The position numbers were made by a program, and so were the translations under genes. A stretch of 64,000 nt of DNA from Candidatus Nitrosotenuis uzonensis (GTDB taxonomy: Archaea; Thermoproteota; Nitrososphaeria; Nitrososphaerales; Nitrosopumilaceae): contig NZ_CBTY010000011.1 of the NCBI RefSeq assembly GCF_000723185.1, forward strand, positions 101,403-165,402, written 5' to 3'. Positions 23,331 through 31,369 of the stretch are shown here, piece by piece. The notes beneath the pieces were generated by a model. The model did no database searches and was not told the origin of the DNA. It was given only the letters and a program-made list of their open reading frames with translations. Position 1 is the stretch's first letter. Every line of letters begins with the position of its first letter.

Positions 23331-23729
23331 CTAAGAAGTGAGCCACTCTATTATGCGCTCTATGTTCTCTGAGCTAACCGTAACTTTGATTGGCCCCAGT
23401 GGGGATTCGTTGTCTCGCTCGCACAACGCTATTGAGTTTGCAAATGCAGCCTGTTTGTTTAGATAAAACCACGTGGAATCACCCTCAAGATTGTTGTTAA
23501 GAAATTTCGAGTAAACGCGCTGTGAGTGGTGGTTATGTATGGATTCACGTATCTTGGCAAGAGATTCTGCTTGGTCTGATGTTGCCCTTGCAGAATATTT
23601 GTCAAGTTCAAGCTCAAATGCGTCTAAGATGTTTGAGATGGACTGCCGGATTTTCTGTGGATCCTCGGATGGATTTATCTGGCAAACCACCTCTACCGTG
23701 CAGTCGACCTGCGGAATCATTTGAGCCAC
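23331..23729 (-). CDS. UPF0201 RNA-binding-like protein
   Basis: A 132-residue protein of the archaeal UPF0201/COG1325 family, once predicted to be an exosome-associated protein. The pattern VEVVCQINPSEDPQKIRQSISNIL (N-terminal) and the central HNHHSQRVYSKFLNNNLEGDSTWFYLNKQAAF followed by GPIKVTVSS matches the family, which is thought to bind RNA. The ATG could also be at 23720. Its start overlaps the UPF0200 gene by 13 bases; UPF0200 and UPF0201 are often neighbours in archaea. Biochemical role not established. Confidence 0.8.
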   Translation of the reverse strand: MAQMIPQVDCTVEVVCQINPSEDPQKIRQSISNILDAFELELDKYSARATSDQAESLAKIRESIHNHHSQRVYSKFLNNNLEGDSTWFYLNKQAAFANSIALCERDNESPLGPIKVTVSSENIERIIEWLTS

Positions 23730-24265
23730 TTTTTTATTATCTGGTATGCCGTGTCGACAAGCTGATCAATAGAAAGATTGTTGTTAGATATTGTCTCGTC
23801 TGCAAGTGCTATTGAGGCCGATATGCCGACGCCGATTTCTCGATTATCCCTTTCATCAAACATTTTCCTGTCAGAAGGATCGTCTGACCTTTTTCGCGTA
23901 CTAAGAAATCCAAATCTTGTATCTGTTGAGGCATGAATGGCAAGCAGTTTGACCTGAGTAATTTTTTTCAGAACTTCGATCTCTGCGTTGGATCTGACAC
24001 CGTCAATTACAACCACGTCAGACTTGGAGTTTACAATTTTGTCTTTTATCAATTCTGCTACGGCCCCCTGTCCGTTCTTTTCCCGCAGTTCAAGCATGAG
24101 TTTTCCAAGATTCTGCCCGCTGGGATCAATGTTCCTTCTTTTTGCTTCAGCACGCACAGCGTCGCCCATATTGATGCTGGTGAATCCCTTTTTTTCCAGG
24201 CCGGCGGCTATGGTAGACTTGCCTGCTCCAGGCATTCCAGTGAGGCATACAATTAGCTTTGGCAT
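23717..24265 (-). CDS. UPF0200 P-loop kinase-like protein
   Basis: A 182-residue nucleotide kinase-like protein of the archaeal UPF0200 family, distantly related to dephospho-CoA kinase and adenylate kinases. Walker A is TGMPGAGKST (residues 9-18); a conserved INMGDAVRAEAKRR follows, and VVIDGVRSNAEIEV is the Walker B-like region, with an Arg-rich lid RKRSDDPSDRKMFDERD. The real phosphate acceptor is not known. It is divergent from thpR, with 71 bases between the starts. Confidence 0.85.
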   Translation of the reverse strand: MPKLIVCLTGMPGAGKSTIAAGLEKKGFTSINMGDAVRAEAKRRNIDPSGQNLGKLMLELREKNGQGAVAELIKDKIVNSKSDVVVIDGVRSNAEIEVLKKITQVKLLAIHASTDTRFGFLSTRKRSDDPSDRKMFDERDNREIGVGISASIALADETISNNNLSIDQLVDTAYQIIKKWLK

Positions 24266-24336
24266 CGCAGTGACTTTTTTTGTCTACTCTATGAAGGTAC
24301 CGAAAACCATGTAAGAGGAGCTTGGCTGATTGTAAT

Positions 24337-24873
24337 ATGCGAGCTTTTGTTGCAGTAGAGATAACCGACGGTAAGATTTTGGATTCCATAAAAAACGTGC
24401 AAAACGAAATTAAAATTGAAGCCAAGGCAGTAGATACACAAAACGTGCACTTTACATTATTGTTTCTTGGCGAGATTACAGAAGAAATGGCAGCCAAGGT
24501 GGCAGAACGGTTGAAGACAATAGAGTTTTCTCCGTTCGTCATAAATTTTGAGGGAGTTGGGGCATTTCCAAAACCCCGATTTGCACGCGTGATATGGGTC
24601 GGCATCAAGGAAGGAAGTGATGAGCTAATACGCCTTGCAAAATCAGTCGAGGAGAGACTTGCCGTGCTGGGCTTCAAGGCTGACAAGCCGTTCAAACCGC
24701 ATGCAACGATTTTTAGAATCAAAGGTAGAGCCCTAGATGTAACTGAACGCATATCAAGTTGTGCTAAAATCAATTTTGGAACACAGCGTGTATCCGAGAT
24801 TAAATTAAAGCGGAGCGTTCTTACCCCACAGGGGCCGATTTACTCTGACTTGGAAGTGATACATGCAAAATGA
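24337..24873 (+). CDS. thpR: RNA 2',3'-cyclic phosphodiesterase
   Basis: A 2H-superfamily enzyme that opens 2',3'-cyclic phosphate ends to 2'-phosphates (older name 2'-5' RNA ligase LigT). The 178-residue protein has both catalytic His-x-Thr motifs: VHFTLLFLG (about residue 40) and PHATIFRIKG (about 124). The ATG at 24337 starts the conserved MRAFVAVEI strand. The stop overlaps the CCA enzyme start by four bases, a common archaeal pairing that suggests work on tRNA ends. Confidence 0.92.
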   Translation: MRAFVAVEITDGKILDSIKNVQNEIKIEAKAVDTQNVHFTLLFLGEITEEMAAKVAERLKTIEFSPFVINFEGVGAFPKPRFARVIWVGIKEGSDELIRLAKSVEERLAVLGFKADKPFKPHATIFRIKGRALDVTERISSCAKINFGTQRVSEIKLKRSVLTPQGPIYSDLEVIHAK

Positions 24874-26204
24874 ACCACGTGCTAAATCAGATCAAAAAGA
24901 AGGTAGTTCCAGCAAAAAGCCTGCAGGCCCGAAAGGACAAGTTGGTAAGTAAGGTTATAGATTTAGTAAGCCGGGAAACTGCAGAGTATTCTCAAGTAAT
25001 AGGAATAGAGCTTGGCGGATCTTTTGCAAAGGGAACTTGGCTTCCGGAAAGGGCAGACATTGACATTTTCATAAAGTTCAGAACTGATGTAAGTGAAAAA
25101 GAGTTTGCGGAGGTGGGCAAGAAGATAGGCTTTGCAGCGTTGGCAGACTATATGCCGTACGTCAGATATGCAGAACACCCGTTTGTCGAGGCGCAAATAG
25201 GGGATACCAAAGTCAATCTTGTGCCCTGTTACGCGGTGGAGGAAGGTAGCTGGAAGTCTTCTGCAGACCGCTCGCCGTTTCACACCAGATTCATGAAGCA
25301 GTCGCTTACCGATGAGATGAAGGATCAAGTGAGAATTCTAAAATGGTTCTTAAAGTGCAATGGCATCTATGGTGCGGAGATTGCAAGGCAGGGATTTTCA
25401 GGGTATGTTGCCGAAGTGCTCATTCTAAACTTTGGGACTTTTGAGGGAGTGCTCAAGGCAATGTCACATCTAAAGTGTGGCGAAGTGATTGGCAAGGCGG
25501 CAAAAGAATTTGACTCTCCGATAGTGATAATCGATCCGATTGATGCTAACCGTAACTTGGGAGCAGCAATTTCCACTGAGAATTTGGGCAAGCTTGTTCT
25601 TCTGTCAAGGGCATTTTTAAGAAAGCCATCGCATCTGTTTTTCAAACCTAGAAAGCCAAATACATTTATGAAAAGTTCTCTTAGGAACGTACTGGTCATC
25701 AGCTTCAGATACAAGAAACGTAGCCCGGATGTGATCTGGGGTCAGCTAAAACGCGCAGCCGCCTCCATCGCAACGCAAATAGATCAGGAGGGCTTTACCG
25801 TCCTAAGAAAATCTGCGTTTGTTCTGCGTGATAATGAAGCGTTTTTGCTGTTCTTGCTCCAGTCACCAACCCTTCATGATAGCAAGTTGAGAGTGGGGCC
25901 GGATTTCTTTGTCTCCGAATATGCCGACAAATTCGTCATGTCCAACAAGAAAAAGAGCGTCATGATGTGGATTAATGACGATGGTAAGATATGTTCGCTA
26001 CAGAAACGACCTTACACTAGCGTGCAGTCATTTGTGAGGGATTTACTACGCAAGAATCTGCAGAGTGCCGGGATTTCGGTAGGCCTGCAAGAAGACATCA
26101 AAGAATTCAAGATCACAGTAGGTGACAGGGTTAAGAGCAAATCCATTAAAGAGGCAATCGCAGAGCTTGTCTCAACCGATGAGGCCATATTTTCTTCCAA
26201 TTAG
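24870..26204 (+). CDS. cca: CCA tRNA nucleotidyltransferase (archaeal class I)
   Basis: Adds or repairs the 3' CCA of tRNA without a nucleic acid template. The 444-residue protein has the catalytic GGSFAKGTWLPERADIDIFI (GS ... D-x-D, about residues 49-68), followed by the third carboxylate region and the archaeal-type tRNA-binding domains. Length is typical (about 440-460). The window's tRNA-Pro gene does not encode CCA, so this enzyme is needed. The last 26 bases overlap the start of the kinase-like gene in another frame. Confidence 0.94.
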   Translation: MNHVLNQIKKKVVPAKSLQARKDKLVSKVIDLVSRETAEYSQVIGIELGGSFAKGTWLPERADIDIFIKFRTDVSEKEFAEVGKKIGFAALADYMPYVRYAEHPFVEAQIGDTKVNLVPCYAVEEGSWKSSADRSPFHTRFMKQSLTDEMKDQVRILKWFLKCNGIYGAEIARQGFSGYVAEVLILNFGTFEGVLKAMSHLKCGEVIGKAAKEFDSPIVIIDPIDANRNLGAAISTENLGKLVLLSRAFLRKPSHLFFKPRKPNTFMKSSLRNVLVISFRYKKRSPDVIWGQLKRAAASIATQIDQEGFTVLRKSAFVLRDNEAFLLFLLQSPTLHDSKLRVGPDFFVSEYADKFVMSNKKKSVMMWINDDGKICSLQKRPYTSVQSFVRDLLRKNLQSAGISVGLQEDIKEFKITVGDRVKSKSIKEAIAELVSTDEAIFSSN

Positions 26205-26949
26205 CAGGCTGGCAGAACAGCCGTATTCCCAGATTCTTGGATATCCAAAGGCAAGCAGAACCCAAATAAGGTCACGGATCTCTGAGCTTAGGGCACTCAA
26301 AGTCGATGGTGTTGCGTTCGTAGGCCCAATGCTTATTGGCAAGACGTATGTCCTTGGGAAAGGATACACCGGAATAGTGGTTCTGGCAAAACTCGGCGGC
26401 AGGAAGGTAGCGCTGAAGATAAGGAGAACGGACTCTCCGCGCAAGAGCATGGCTGATGAGACTGCCTTCCTAGTTGCTGCAAACAAAGTTAACGTGGGAC
26501 CTAAGATGATAGCAAGCAGTAGAAATTTTCTTGTGATGGAATTTTTAGATGGTATCAAGATTCATGACTGGGTTGGCCAAATTCACGGCAGGAAGGCTGT
26601 AAAACAGCTAAAATCGATACTAAGAAAGATCTTGTTGGACTGTCAGAAGCTTGATGGGATTGGCCTTGATCATGGGGAGTTAAGCTACATATCAAAGCAT
26701 GTGATTGTGGGAAAAAAGACGACGATTATAGATTTTGAGAGCTCAAGCCTTGAACGCAGGGCATCCAATGTGACATCAGCTGCGCAGGGACTGTACATAG
26801 GCTCAGGACTTGCCAAGATAATTCAAAAGACATGTCCTGTTCCTCCAAAGAACAAAATTATTGCCGCCTTGCGGGAATACAAAAGAAACCAGACAAGAGA
26901 GAGTTTTGAGAACATATTAGGGGTACTAAAAATACGGAATGCCACATAG
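26179..26949 (+). CDS. RIO-like predicted protein kinase (COG2112 type)
   Basis: A 256-residue kinase-fold protein. Visible parts: glycine loop LGKGYTGIVVLA, the ATP lysine in VALKIRRTD, hinge VMEFLDGIKIHDW, a catalytic-loop-like LDHGELSYISKHVIV and the metal site IIDFES in place of DFG. In RIO kinases the loop reads HADL or HGDL; here Glu stands where the catalytic Asp is expected (HGEL), so activity may be unusual or lost. The ATG at 26179 overlaps the end of cca by 26 bases, and the stop overlaps the glycosylase start by 11. Substrate unknown. Confidence 0.8.
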   Translation: MRPYFLPISRLAEQPYSQILGYPKASRTQIRSRISELRALKVDGVAFVGPMLIGKTYVLGKGYTGIVVLAKLGGRKVALKIRRTDSPRKSMADETAFLVAANKVNVGPKMIASSRNFLVMEFLDGIKIHDWVGQIHGRKAVKQLKSILRKILLDCQKLDGIGLDHGELSYISKHVIVGKKTTIIDFESSSLERRASNVTSAAQGLYIGSGLAKIIQKTCPVPPKNKIIAALREYKRNQTRESFENILGVLKIRNAT

Positions 26950-27541
26950 AGCAATCAAGTTTCTCAAAAAGGATCCAAAGCTTGCTAACATAATAGAATC
27001 GGTCGGAACCTACAAGATATCTTTCATAGAAAATCCATACGAATCTTTGGTGGAGGCAATCATAACACAGCAGTTATCTGGCAAGGCGGCAAAATCCATT
27101 TCTAGCAGATTCAGAAGCCTGTACAAAAAGTATCCAAAGCCTTCCGATGTTTTAAAGACGCCAGACTACAAACTGCAAAAAGCTGGTCTATCAAAGATGA
27201 AGATATCATACATCAAAGATCTCTCAAATCGAATAGAGGCAAAGGAATTGCGCCTAAAGGCACTCCACGAAATGTCAGATGATCAGGTAGTTGCAGAGCT
27301 GACAAAGGTAAAAGGCATAGGGCGCTGGACTGCTGAGATGTTCCTTATCTTTTCACTAGGAAGGGAAGATGTGCTTCCGGTAGGAGACCTTGGCCTAAAG
27401 AAGGGCATACAGAGGCTGTACTCGCTCAAGGAGATTCCAGAAGAAAAGCAGGTAGAGGAGCTTGCGGAAAGGTGGAGGCCGTACAGAACGGTTGCGACAT
27501 GGTATTTGTGGAAGAGTCTTAAGCAGTTTGACAAAATCTGA
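26939..27541 (+). CDS. AlkA-like DNA-3-methyladenine glycosylase (HhH-GPD)
   Basis: A base-excision repair glycosylase that removes alkylated purines. The 200-residue protein has the helix-hairpin-helix KVKGIGRWTAEMFLIFSLGR (about residues 122-141) followed by the catalytic Asp in LPVGDLGLKKGI (about 145-156), and the N-terminal VEAIITQQLSGKAAKSI of the AlkA/MAG group. There is no C-terminal iron-sulfur cluster motif, so it is not an EndoIII/MutY enzyme. Overlaps the kinase-like gene by 11 bases. Confidence 0.92.
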   Translation: MPHRAIKFLKKDPKLANIIESVGTYKISFIENPYESLVEAIITQQLSGKAAKSISSRFRSLYKKYPKPSDVLKTPDYKLQKAGLSKMKISYIKDLSNRIEAKELRLKALHEMSDDQVVAELTKVKGIGRWTAEMFLIFSLGREDVLPVGDLGLKKGIQRLYSLKEIPEEKQVEELAERWRPYRTVATWYLWKSLKQFDKI

Positions 27542-27578
27542 TGCCGGTCGCACCACTTTATTATGAGAAGGACAAATC

Positions 27579-28520
27579 TTGTTTGCTTTGCGAACTCTGA
27601 GCGTGTTGTTGGCCATGCTGTTTATAATAGGCATTATTGGGTCAGCCGCAGCTGAGATTCCAGACTCTATAAAAGATAGAATAGGCTTGTGGGCTGGCGG
27701 TAAGAGCACAGATGCCGAGTTTGCACATGTTCTAGTTGATCTGAGTAAAATGGGTATCGTAAAGGAAAAACTAGATCAGAACACCCATACGCTGCCAAGC
27801 TACGGCCAGACTGCATTCGTAAAGATAACAGGGAGGTCAGCAGAGTACGGTCAGACAAGCCCCGTCCGCCTGACGGTAACGGATCCTGATGGAGTAGTCT
27901 CAGAGTATACTGTGCCGATTCTAGAAAGCGGTACGTATTCCACACTCATACCTCTCAGACATGATTCCAAGATTGGTATGTATAGTGTTACAGCATATCA
28001 TGCTGGAAAAAAACTCCACGATTCTGTATTTTATGTGGGATATCAAGCTAGAATTCCAGCATGGATATCACATCTTGCATTGTGGTGGCTTGATGAGAAA
28101 ATCACCGAATCAGAATTTTTAACCAGCATCGAGTTTTTGCTAAAGACAAGGGTAATTGAGTTTGCAGATGTCACGGATTCTACTTTTCTGAATGTAAGCG
28201 TAAGCGGTCTGAATGCAGTAAGGCGCGGTACCACACAAAACATTACCGTATTGGTAAAAGACAGATACGAACCTGTTGTCGGTGTCAGTGTTTTTGTGCG
28301 AATTGAAGATTACGGTGAGAACGTCTTTGAAGAGTTTAAAGGTGTCACAGATAGCAATGGCAGATTCACAGTTTCATGGGAGATAAGCCAAGAGTTTCCA
28401 AATCTGAAGACGCTTTTGGCATATGTTGATGTGACAGACGGAGTTTTGTCAGGCAGTAAAGTATTCACTTTTCAAGTGTACTGTCTGTGTGGCGAGTCAA
28501 ACTGCAAATGCAGGACATGA
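27579..28520 (+). CDS. secreted protein with a Trp-Trp module and Ig-like domains
   Basis: A 313-residue exported protein. The TTG at 27579 begins a signal peptide (LRTLSVLLAMLFIIGIIGSAAA). A short helical region with KDRIGLWAGGKSTDAEFAHVLVDL is a degenerate copy of the WW module; a beta domain follows (about 75-150), then the clear module IPAWISHLALWWLDEKITES (about 157-190), and a second Ig-like domain (about 205-300, with VKDRYEPVVGVSVFVRI). The tail CLCGESNCKC has four Cys and could hold a metal or disulfides. Surface protein; function unknown. Confidence 0.72.
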   Translation: MFALRTLSVLLAMLFIIGIIGSAAAEIPDSIKDRIGLWAGGKSTDAEFAHVLVDLSKMGIVKEKLDQNTHTLPSYGQTAFVKITGRSAEYGQTSPVRLTVTDPDGVVSEYTVPILESGTYSTLIPLRHDSKIGMYSVTAYHAGKKLHDSVFYVGYQARIPAWISHLALWWLDEKITESEFLTSIEFLLKTRVIEFADVTDSTFLNVSVSGLNAVRRGTTQNITVLVKDRYEPVVGVSVFVRIEDYGENVFEEFKGVTDSNGRFTVSWEISQEFPNLKTLLAYVDVTDGVLSGSKVFTFQVYCLCGESNCKCRT

Positions 28521-28527
28521 ATACAAA

Positions 28528-28541
28528 ACCTCTTTTGAGGT
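28528..28541 (+). terminator. small hairpin after the WW-module gene
   Basis: ACCTC-TTTT-GAGGT forms a five-base-pair stem with a TTTT loop, beginning eight bases after the stop codon and lying before the convergent tRNA-Pro gene. It may mark the end of either transcript. Confidence 0.35.
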
Positions 28542-28566
28542 ATTAATTGACTGCATCAAAAGGAAA

Positions 28567-28641
28567 TGGGGCCGGTGGGATTTGAACCCACGATCTCTAG
28601 CACCCCAGGCTAGCATCTTAACCAAGCTGGACTACGGCCCC
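28567..28641 (-). tRNA. tRNA-Pro (anticodon GGG)
   Basis: A full cloverleaf: acceptor stem GGGGCCG/CGGCCCC, D-arm with GGTTAAGA-type loop, anticodon stem CTAGC/GCTAG around the loop CTGGGGT (anticodon GGG), and T-arm GTGGG-TTCAAAT-CCCAC. The discriminator base is A at 28567, CCA is not encoded, and there is no intron. It is read from 28641 down to 28567. Confidence 0.96.
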
Positions 28642-28660
28642 TCAAGAAAAGGCAAAGCGT

Positions 28661-28673
28661 GAAATTATTAAAT
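28661..28673 (-). promoter_or_regulatory. TATA box of tRNA-Pro
   Basis: ATTTAATAATTTC on the minus strand is centred about 26 bases before the tRNA 5' end, the expected archaeal TATA-to-start distance. Confidence 0.65.
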
Positions 28674-28694
28674 TATGAGATCAACCTATAGACA

Positions 28695-28904
28695 TTGAAG
28701 ATCTGCTCTATTTGTCACAAGATTTCTGCAACCGATGATAACCATACTGATTGCAAGGAAAAATTAAGAATTGAGCTTGAAGCTGAGGATTTTAAGAAAA
28801 GCATTCCAGAAAAGCTGGATATGGCAAAAAATGCAAACGACATACAGCCCGATCTTAAGGCGCTCATGGATCACATGGCAAGAGAGAAGAAAGCCCAGTC
28901 ATAG
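28695..28904 (+). CDS. small zinc-binding-like protein
   Basis: A 69-residue protein from a TTG start (28695). The N-terminus MKICSICHKISATDDNHTDC has a CxxC followed by His and Cys, consistent with one zinc site; the rest is a charged helix (KEKLRIELEAEDFKKSI) and a Lys-rich end. It lies between tRNA-Pro and the flavoprotein gene and converges with the latter, overlapping by six bases. No named family recognised. Confidence 0.62.
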   Translation: MKICSICHKISATDDNHTDCKEKLRIELEAEDFKKSIPEKLDMAKNANDIQPDLKALMDHMAREKKAQS

Positions 28905-30032
28905 CCATTTTTGAATCCTTTCCTGCTCAAACTGTTCCTTTTCTGCCAGATGCTCGGGTGCTGGTCTATCAAGCCTTGTGATTGGGCCTTGTTCTGAAAA
29001 CATGTCCACATAAACATATCCTGCGGTATTGCCCATCTCAACAAAGCATCCACCCTTGCCATCAAACGGAGTGGCGGTGCCTTCATTTTTTATCTGTGTG
29101 ACTATTTGTTGTGCTACTGCGATGCCCTCCCCTTCTGCAAATATGCCGGCCTTGGGCACCGCAATTTTTTCTGTCACCATCATGTTCGTCACATCACCAA
29201 TGGCATATACGCGCTCGAACTGTGTCTTGCAATCCCTTTTTACCTGTATGAATTGTCCGTCCTGTGCAAGACCGCTCTCATACACTACTTTTGGGGCTTT
29301 GTGTGGAGGGACTGCAATCAGCAGATCAAACTGTACCGATCTGCCGTCTTCAAACTTTAAACTATTTTTTTCAACAGATACGGTCTTGCATGATCCGTAA
29401 AATTTGATATTCTCTTTTTCCAGCATTTCTAAAAGTTGTCCGCTCACATCGGGCCCTGCAGCAGGAAGTGTGATTGGCCCCACGCTGTAAAATTCAATCG
29501 ATATGGAATTTCTTGTGCCCATTTCCTTTAGCATAGAGTTTATGATCAGTGCAGCTTCAAATGGGGCTGGAGGGCATTTGTATGGCATGCCGGTTATGGC
29601 AAATACGATCTTGCCTGATTTTATTGAGATGATCTTCTCCCTGATTTTTGGACCATGCTCAAGATCATACAGGATTAGTCCATTATCTGCCAGACCAGGA
29701 ATTTTTTCTGGAGCCAGTTCGACGCCAAGTGCCACGATCAGATAGTCATATGTGATCTCTTTTGTTCTAGTTTTTACTTTTCTGTATACCGGATTAATCT
29801 CCAATACCTGCTCGTTAACAAAATCAATTCCCTTTTTTGTGATTGTATTCAACGGCTTTTTTGAGGTTTCAAATTTTCTTGTGCCCTTGATTATCCATAG
29901 CTTGACAAGATCCATCATAAAATAGTCTTTTTTGTCAACTATGGTGATTTTCACATCGGGCAGTCTTGCTCTTATTTCATTTGCTGTCGCAAGACCTCCG
30001 AATCCTCCTCCAAGTATTACTATATGATGCAT
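28899..30032 (-). CDS. FAD-dependent oxidoreductase, sulfide:quinone reductase-like
   Basis: A 377-residue flavoprotein of the SQR/NDH-2 group. FAD-binding ILGGGFGGLATA (residues 6-17), second nucleotide-binding region GKIVFAITG, and the C-terminal AIGDVTNM are clear. Cys153 (YKCPPAP) and Cys329 (GGCFVEMG) occupy the places of two redox-active cysteines of SQRs; the third cysteine seen in some SQRs is not evident. No membrane helix; SQRs bind peripherally. It could oxidise sulfide, polysulfide or NADH. The ATG overlaps the stop of the SDR upstream by one base, so they are cotranscribed. Confidence 0.82.
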   Translation of the reverse strand: MHHIVILGGGFGGLATANEIRARLPDVKITIVDKKDYFMMDLVKLWIIKGTRKFETSKKPLNTITKKGIDFVNEQVLEINPVYRKVKTRTKEITYDYLIVALGVELAPEKIPGLADNGLILYDLEHGPKIREKIISIKSGKIVFAITGMPYKCPPAPFEAALIINSMLKEMGTRNSISIEFYSVGPITLPAAGPDVSGQLLEMLEKENIKFYGSCKTVSVEKNSLKFEDGRSVQFDLLIAVPPHKAPKVVYESGLAQDGQFIQVKRDCKTQFERVYAIGDVTNMMVTEKIAVPKAGIFAEGEGIAVAQQIVTQIKNEGTATPFDGKGGCFVEMGNTAGYVYVDMFSEQGPITRLDRPAPEHLAEKEQFEQERIQKWL

Positions 30033-30772
30033 TAGCGTTCTTGTGTGGTGGGCCTGATCAGAATTTCGTTGACGTTTACATGGTTTGGAGATTCGGCCGC
30101 GTATAGTATTGCATTAGCTATGTCTTCTGCCCTAAGTGCTTCCATCTTTTTTGTGGATTCGACAAACGCCTTGAGGGATTCATCTGTTATGGTGTTGGTA
30201 AGCTCGGTGGCAACTACTCCTGGCTCAACGCAGGTCACCCTGATACCTGAGCGCTGGCTGAACTCCTGTCTGAGTCCTTCGCTTAAGGCCGTTACTGCGT
30301 GTTTTGTCGCACAGTATACGGAGCCGGCTGGAAAGACTATCCTGCCTGCAACAGACGAGATGTTGATGATATGGCCAGATTTTTTTGCAAGCATGTGCGG
30401 TATGGCAGCAGCAGTACAATACAATACTCCCTTGATGTTCACATCGATCATCTGATCCCACTCATCCAGTTTTCTATTCTTAAAAAAGCTCAGAGGCATT
30501 AGCCCGGCATTGTTGACTAGGATGTCCACTGTACCCCATTTTTTTACTACCGCATCAATAAAGGAATCACAGTCGGATCTTTTGGTCACATCGAGTTTTT
30601 GGACGTGCACTTGCCCGCCCATCTTTGTGATCTCTTCTCTGAGGGATTCCAGTTTGTCAGTTCTACGTGCACCCACTGCGACCTTGGCGCCTGCTTTTGA
30701 GAACGCTACGGCGGTAGCATATCCTATTCCGCTTGACGCTCCAGTAATAATTGCAATTTTGTCTTTTAGCAT
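30032..30772 (-). CDS. short-chain dehydrogenase/reductase, YdfG-like
   Basis: A 246-residue classical SDR. Motifs: ITGASSGIGYATAVAFSKAG (residues 9-28), the NADP-favouring ARRTDKLE, NNAGLMPL, catalytic YCATKHAVTALSEGL (Tyr-x-x-x-Lys) and CVEPGVVATEL. The sequence resembles 3-hydroxy acid/serine dehydrogenases (YdfG) and similar NADP enzymes. It is the first gene of a two-gene unit with the SQR-like flavoprotein. Its start faces the AN1 zinc finger gene with 78 bases between them. Confidence 0.9.
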   Translation of the reverse strand: MLKDKIAIITGASSGIGYATAVAFSKAGAKVAVGARRTDKLESLREEITKMGGQVHVQKLDVTKRSDCDSFIDAVVKKWGTVDILVNNAGLMPLSFFKNRKLDEWDQMIDVNIKGVLYCTAAAIPHMLAKKSGHIINISSVAGRIVFPAGSVYCATKHAVTALSEGLRQEFSQRSGIRVTCVEPGVVATELTNTITDESLKAFVESTKKMEALRAEDIANAILYAAESPNHVNVNEILIRPTTQER

Positions 30773-30850
30773 GAGGATTTTGTTGTTTTGTGTGCTTTAT
30801 GTTTTTGGCAGATTTGAGAGTTTATTAGTGAAAAAAAATGAGATTATTTA

Positions 30851-31060
30851 GTGAAAAGAGTAAACTGCGCCTATTGTGGAAACGAAACCGACTTGCCATT
30901 CCAATGCAATTACTGCAAGGATGAATTTTGCGCCGAGCATAGGTTGCCAGAAGAACATCGGTGTGTGAAGCTGACTTCGATCCGCGCAAGAAAGTTTGGC
31001 GAAAAAAAGGTCGTAAGAGAGCAAAAGGGTGGATTTTTCAAGAAAATCTTTCGAAGATAG
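30851..31060 (+). CDS. AN1-type zinc finger protein
   Basis: A 69-residue protein, GTG start. The AN1 ligand pattern is complete: NCAYCGNETDLPFQCNYC, then KDEFCAEHRLPEEHRC (C-x2-C-x9-C-x2-C-x4-C-x2-H-x5-H-x-C), binding two zinc ions. A basic tail (GGFFKKIFRR) follows and may contact nucleic acid or membrane. AN1 proteins in eukaryotes act in ubiquitin and stress pathways; in archaea the role is unknown. It converges with a small membrane protein gene, adjacent without overlap. Confidence 0.88.
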   Translation: MKRVNCAYCGNETDLPFQCNYCKDEFCAEHRLPEEHRCVKLTSIRARKFGEKKVVREQKGGFFKKIFRR

Positions 31061-31336
31061 TCAGTAGACGGATTTGCCAGGTTTGATCTTTGCAAGTCTT
31101 GCCTGATAGAACAATGCGATTGCAAGCGCTAGCAATACTAGTGCGGTGAGCCAATGAGCTGTAATCAGCGTAACGTATGCTATTGCAAATCCTATCGATA
31201 CTATACCCTGAGTGAGAAGCTTTATCCAGGTTGTAATCTTGGCCGCCCTGCTGATTATCTCTATTATGAAAAGTGCAGCTACTGGGTATACTGTGAGCAG
31301 CAAAAAATCAACCACATCTACATCTATGTGAGACAT
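31061..31336 (-). CDS. small three-helix membrane protein
   Basis: A 91-residue protein with three hydrophobic segments (about residues 8-28, 36-60 and 62-80) and a basic C-terminus (ARLAKIKPGKSVY), which is probably cytoplasmic. The N-terminus MSHIDVDVVDF is acidic. No family recognised. It is downstream of the GINS gene on the same strand with a 33-base gap and could be part of the same transcript. Confidence 0.6.
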   Translation of the reverse strand: MSHIDVDVVDFLLLTVYPVAALFIIEIISRAAKITTWIKLLTQGIVSIGFAIAYVTLITAHWLTALVLLALAIALFYQARLAKIKPGKSVY

Positions 31337-31369
31337 TTGCTTGTTTTTGTTACAAAGTCGGTATATCTG

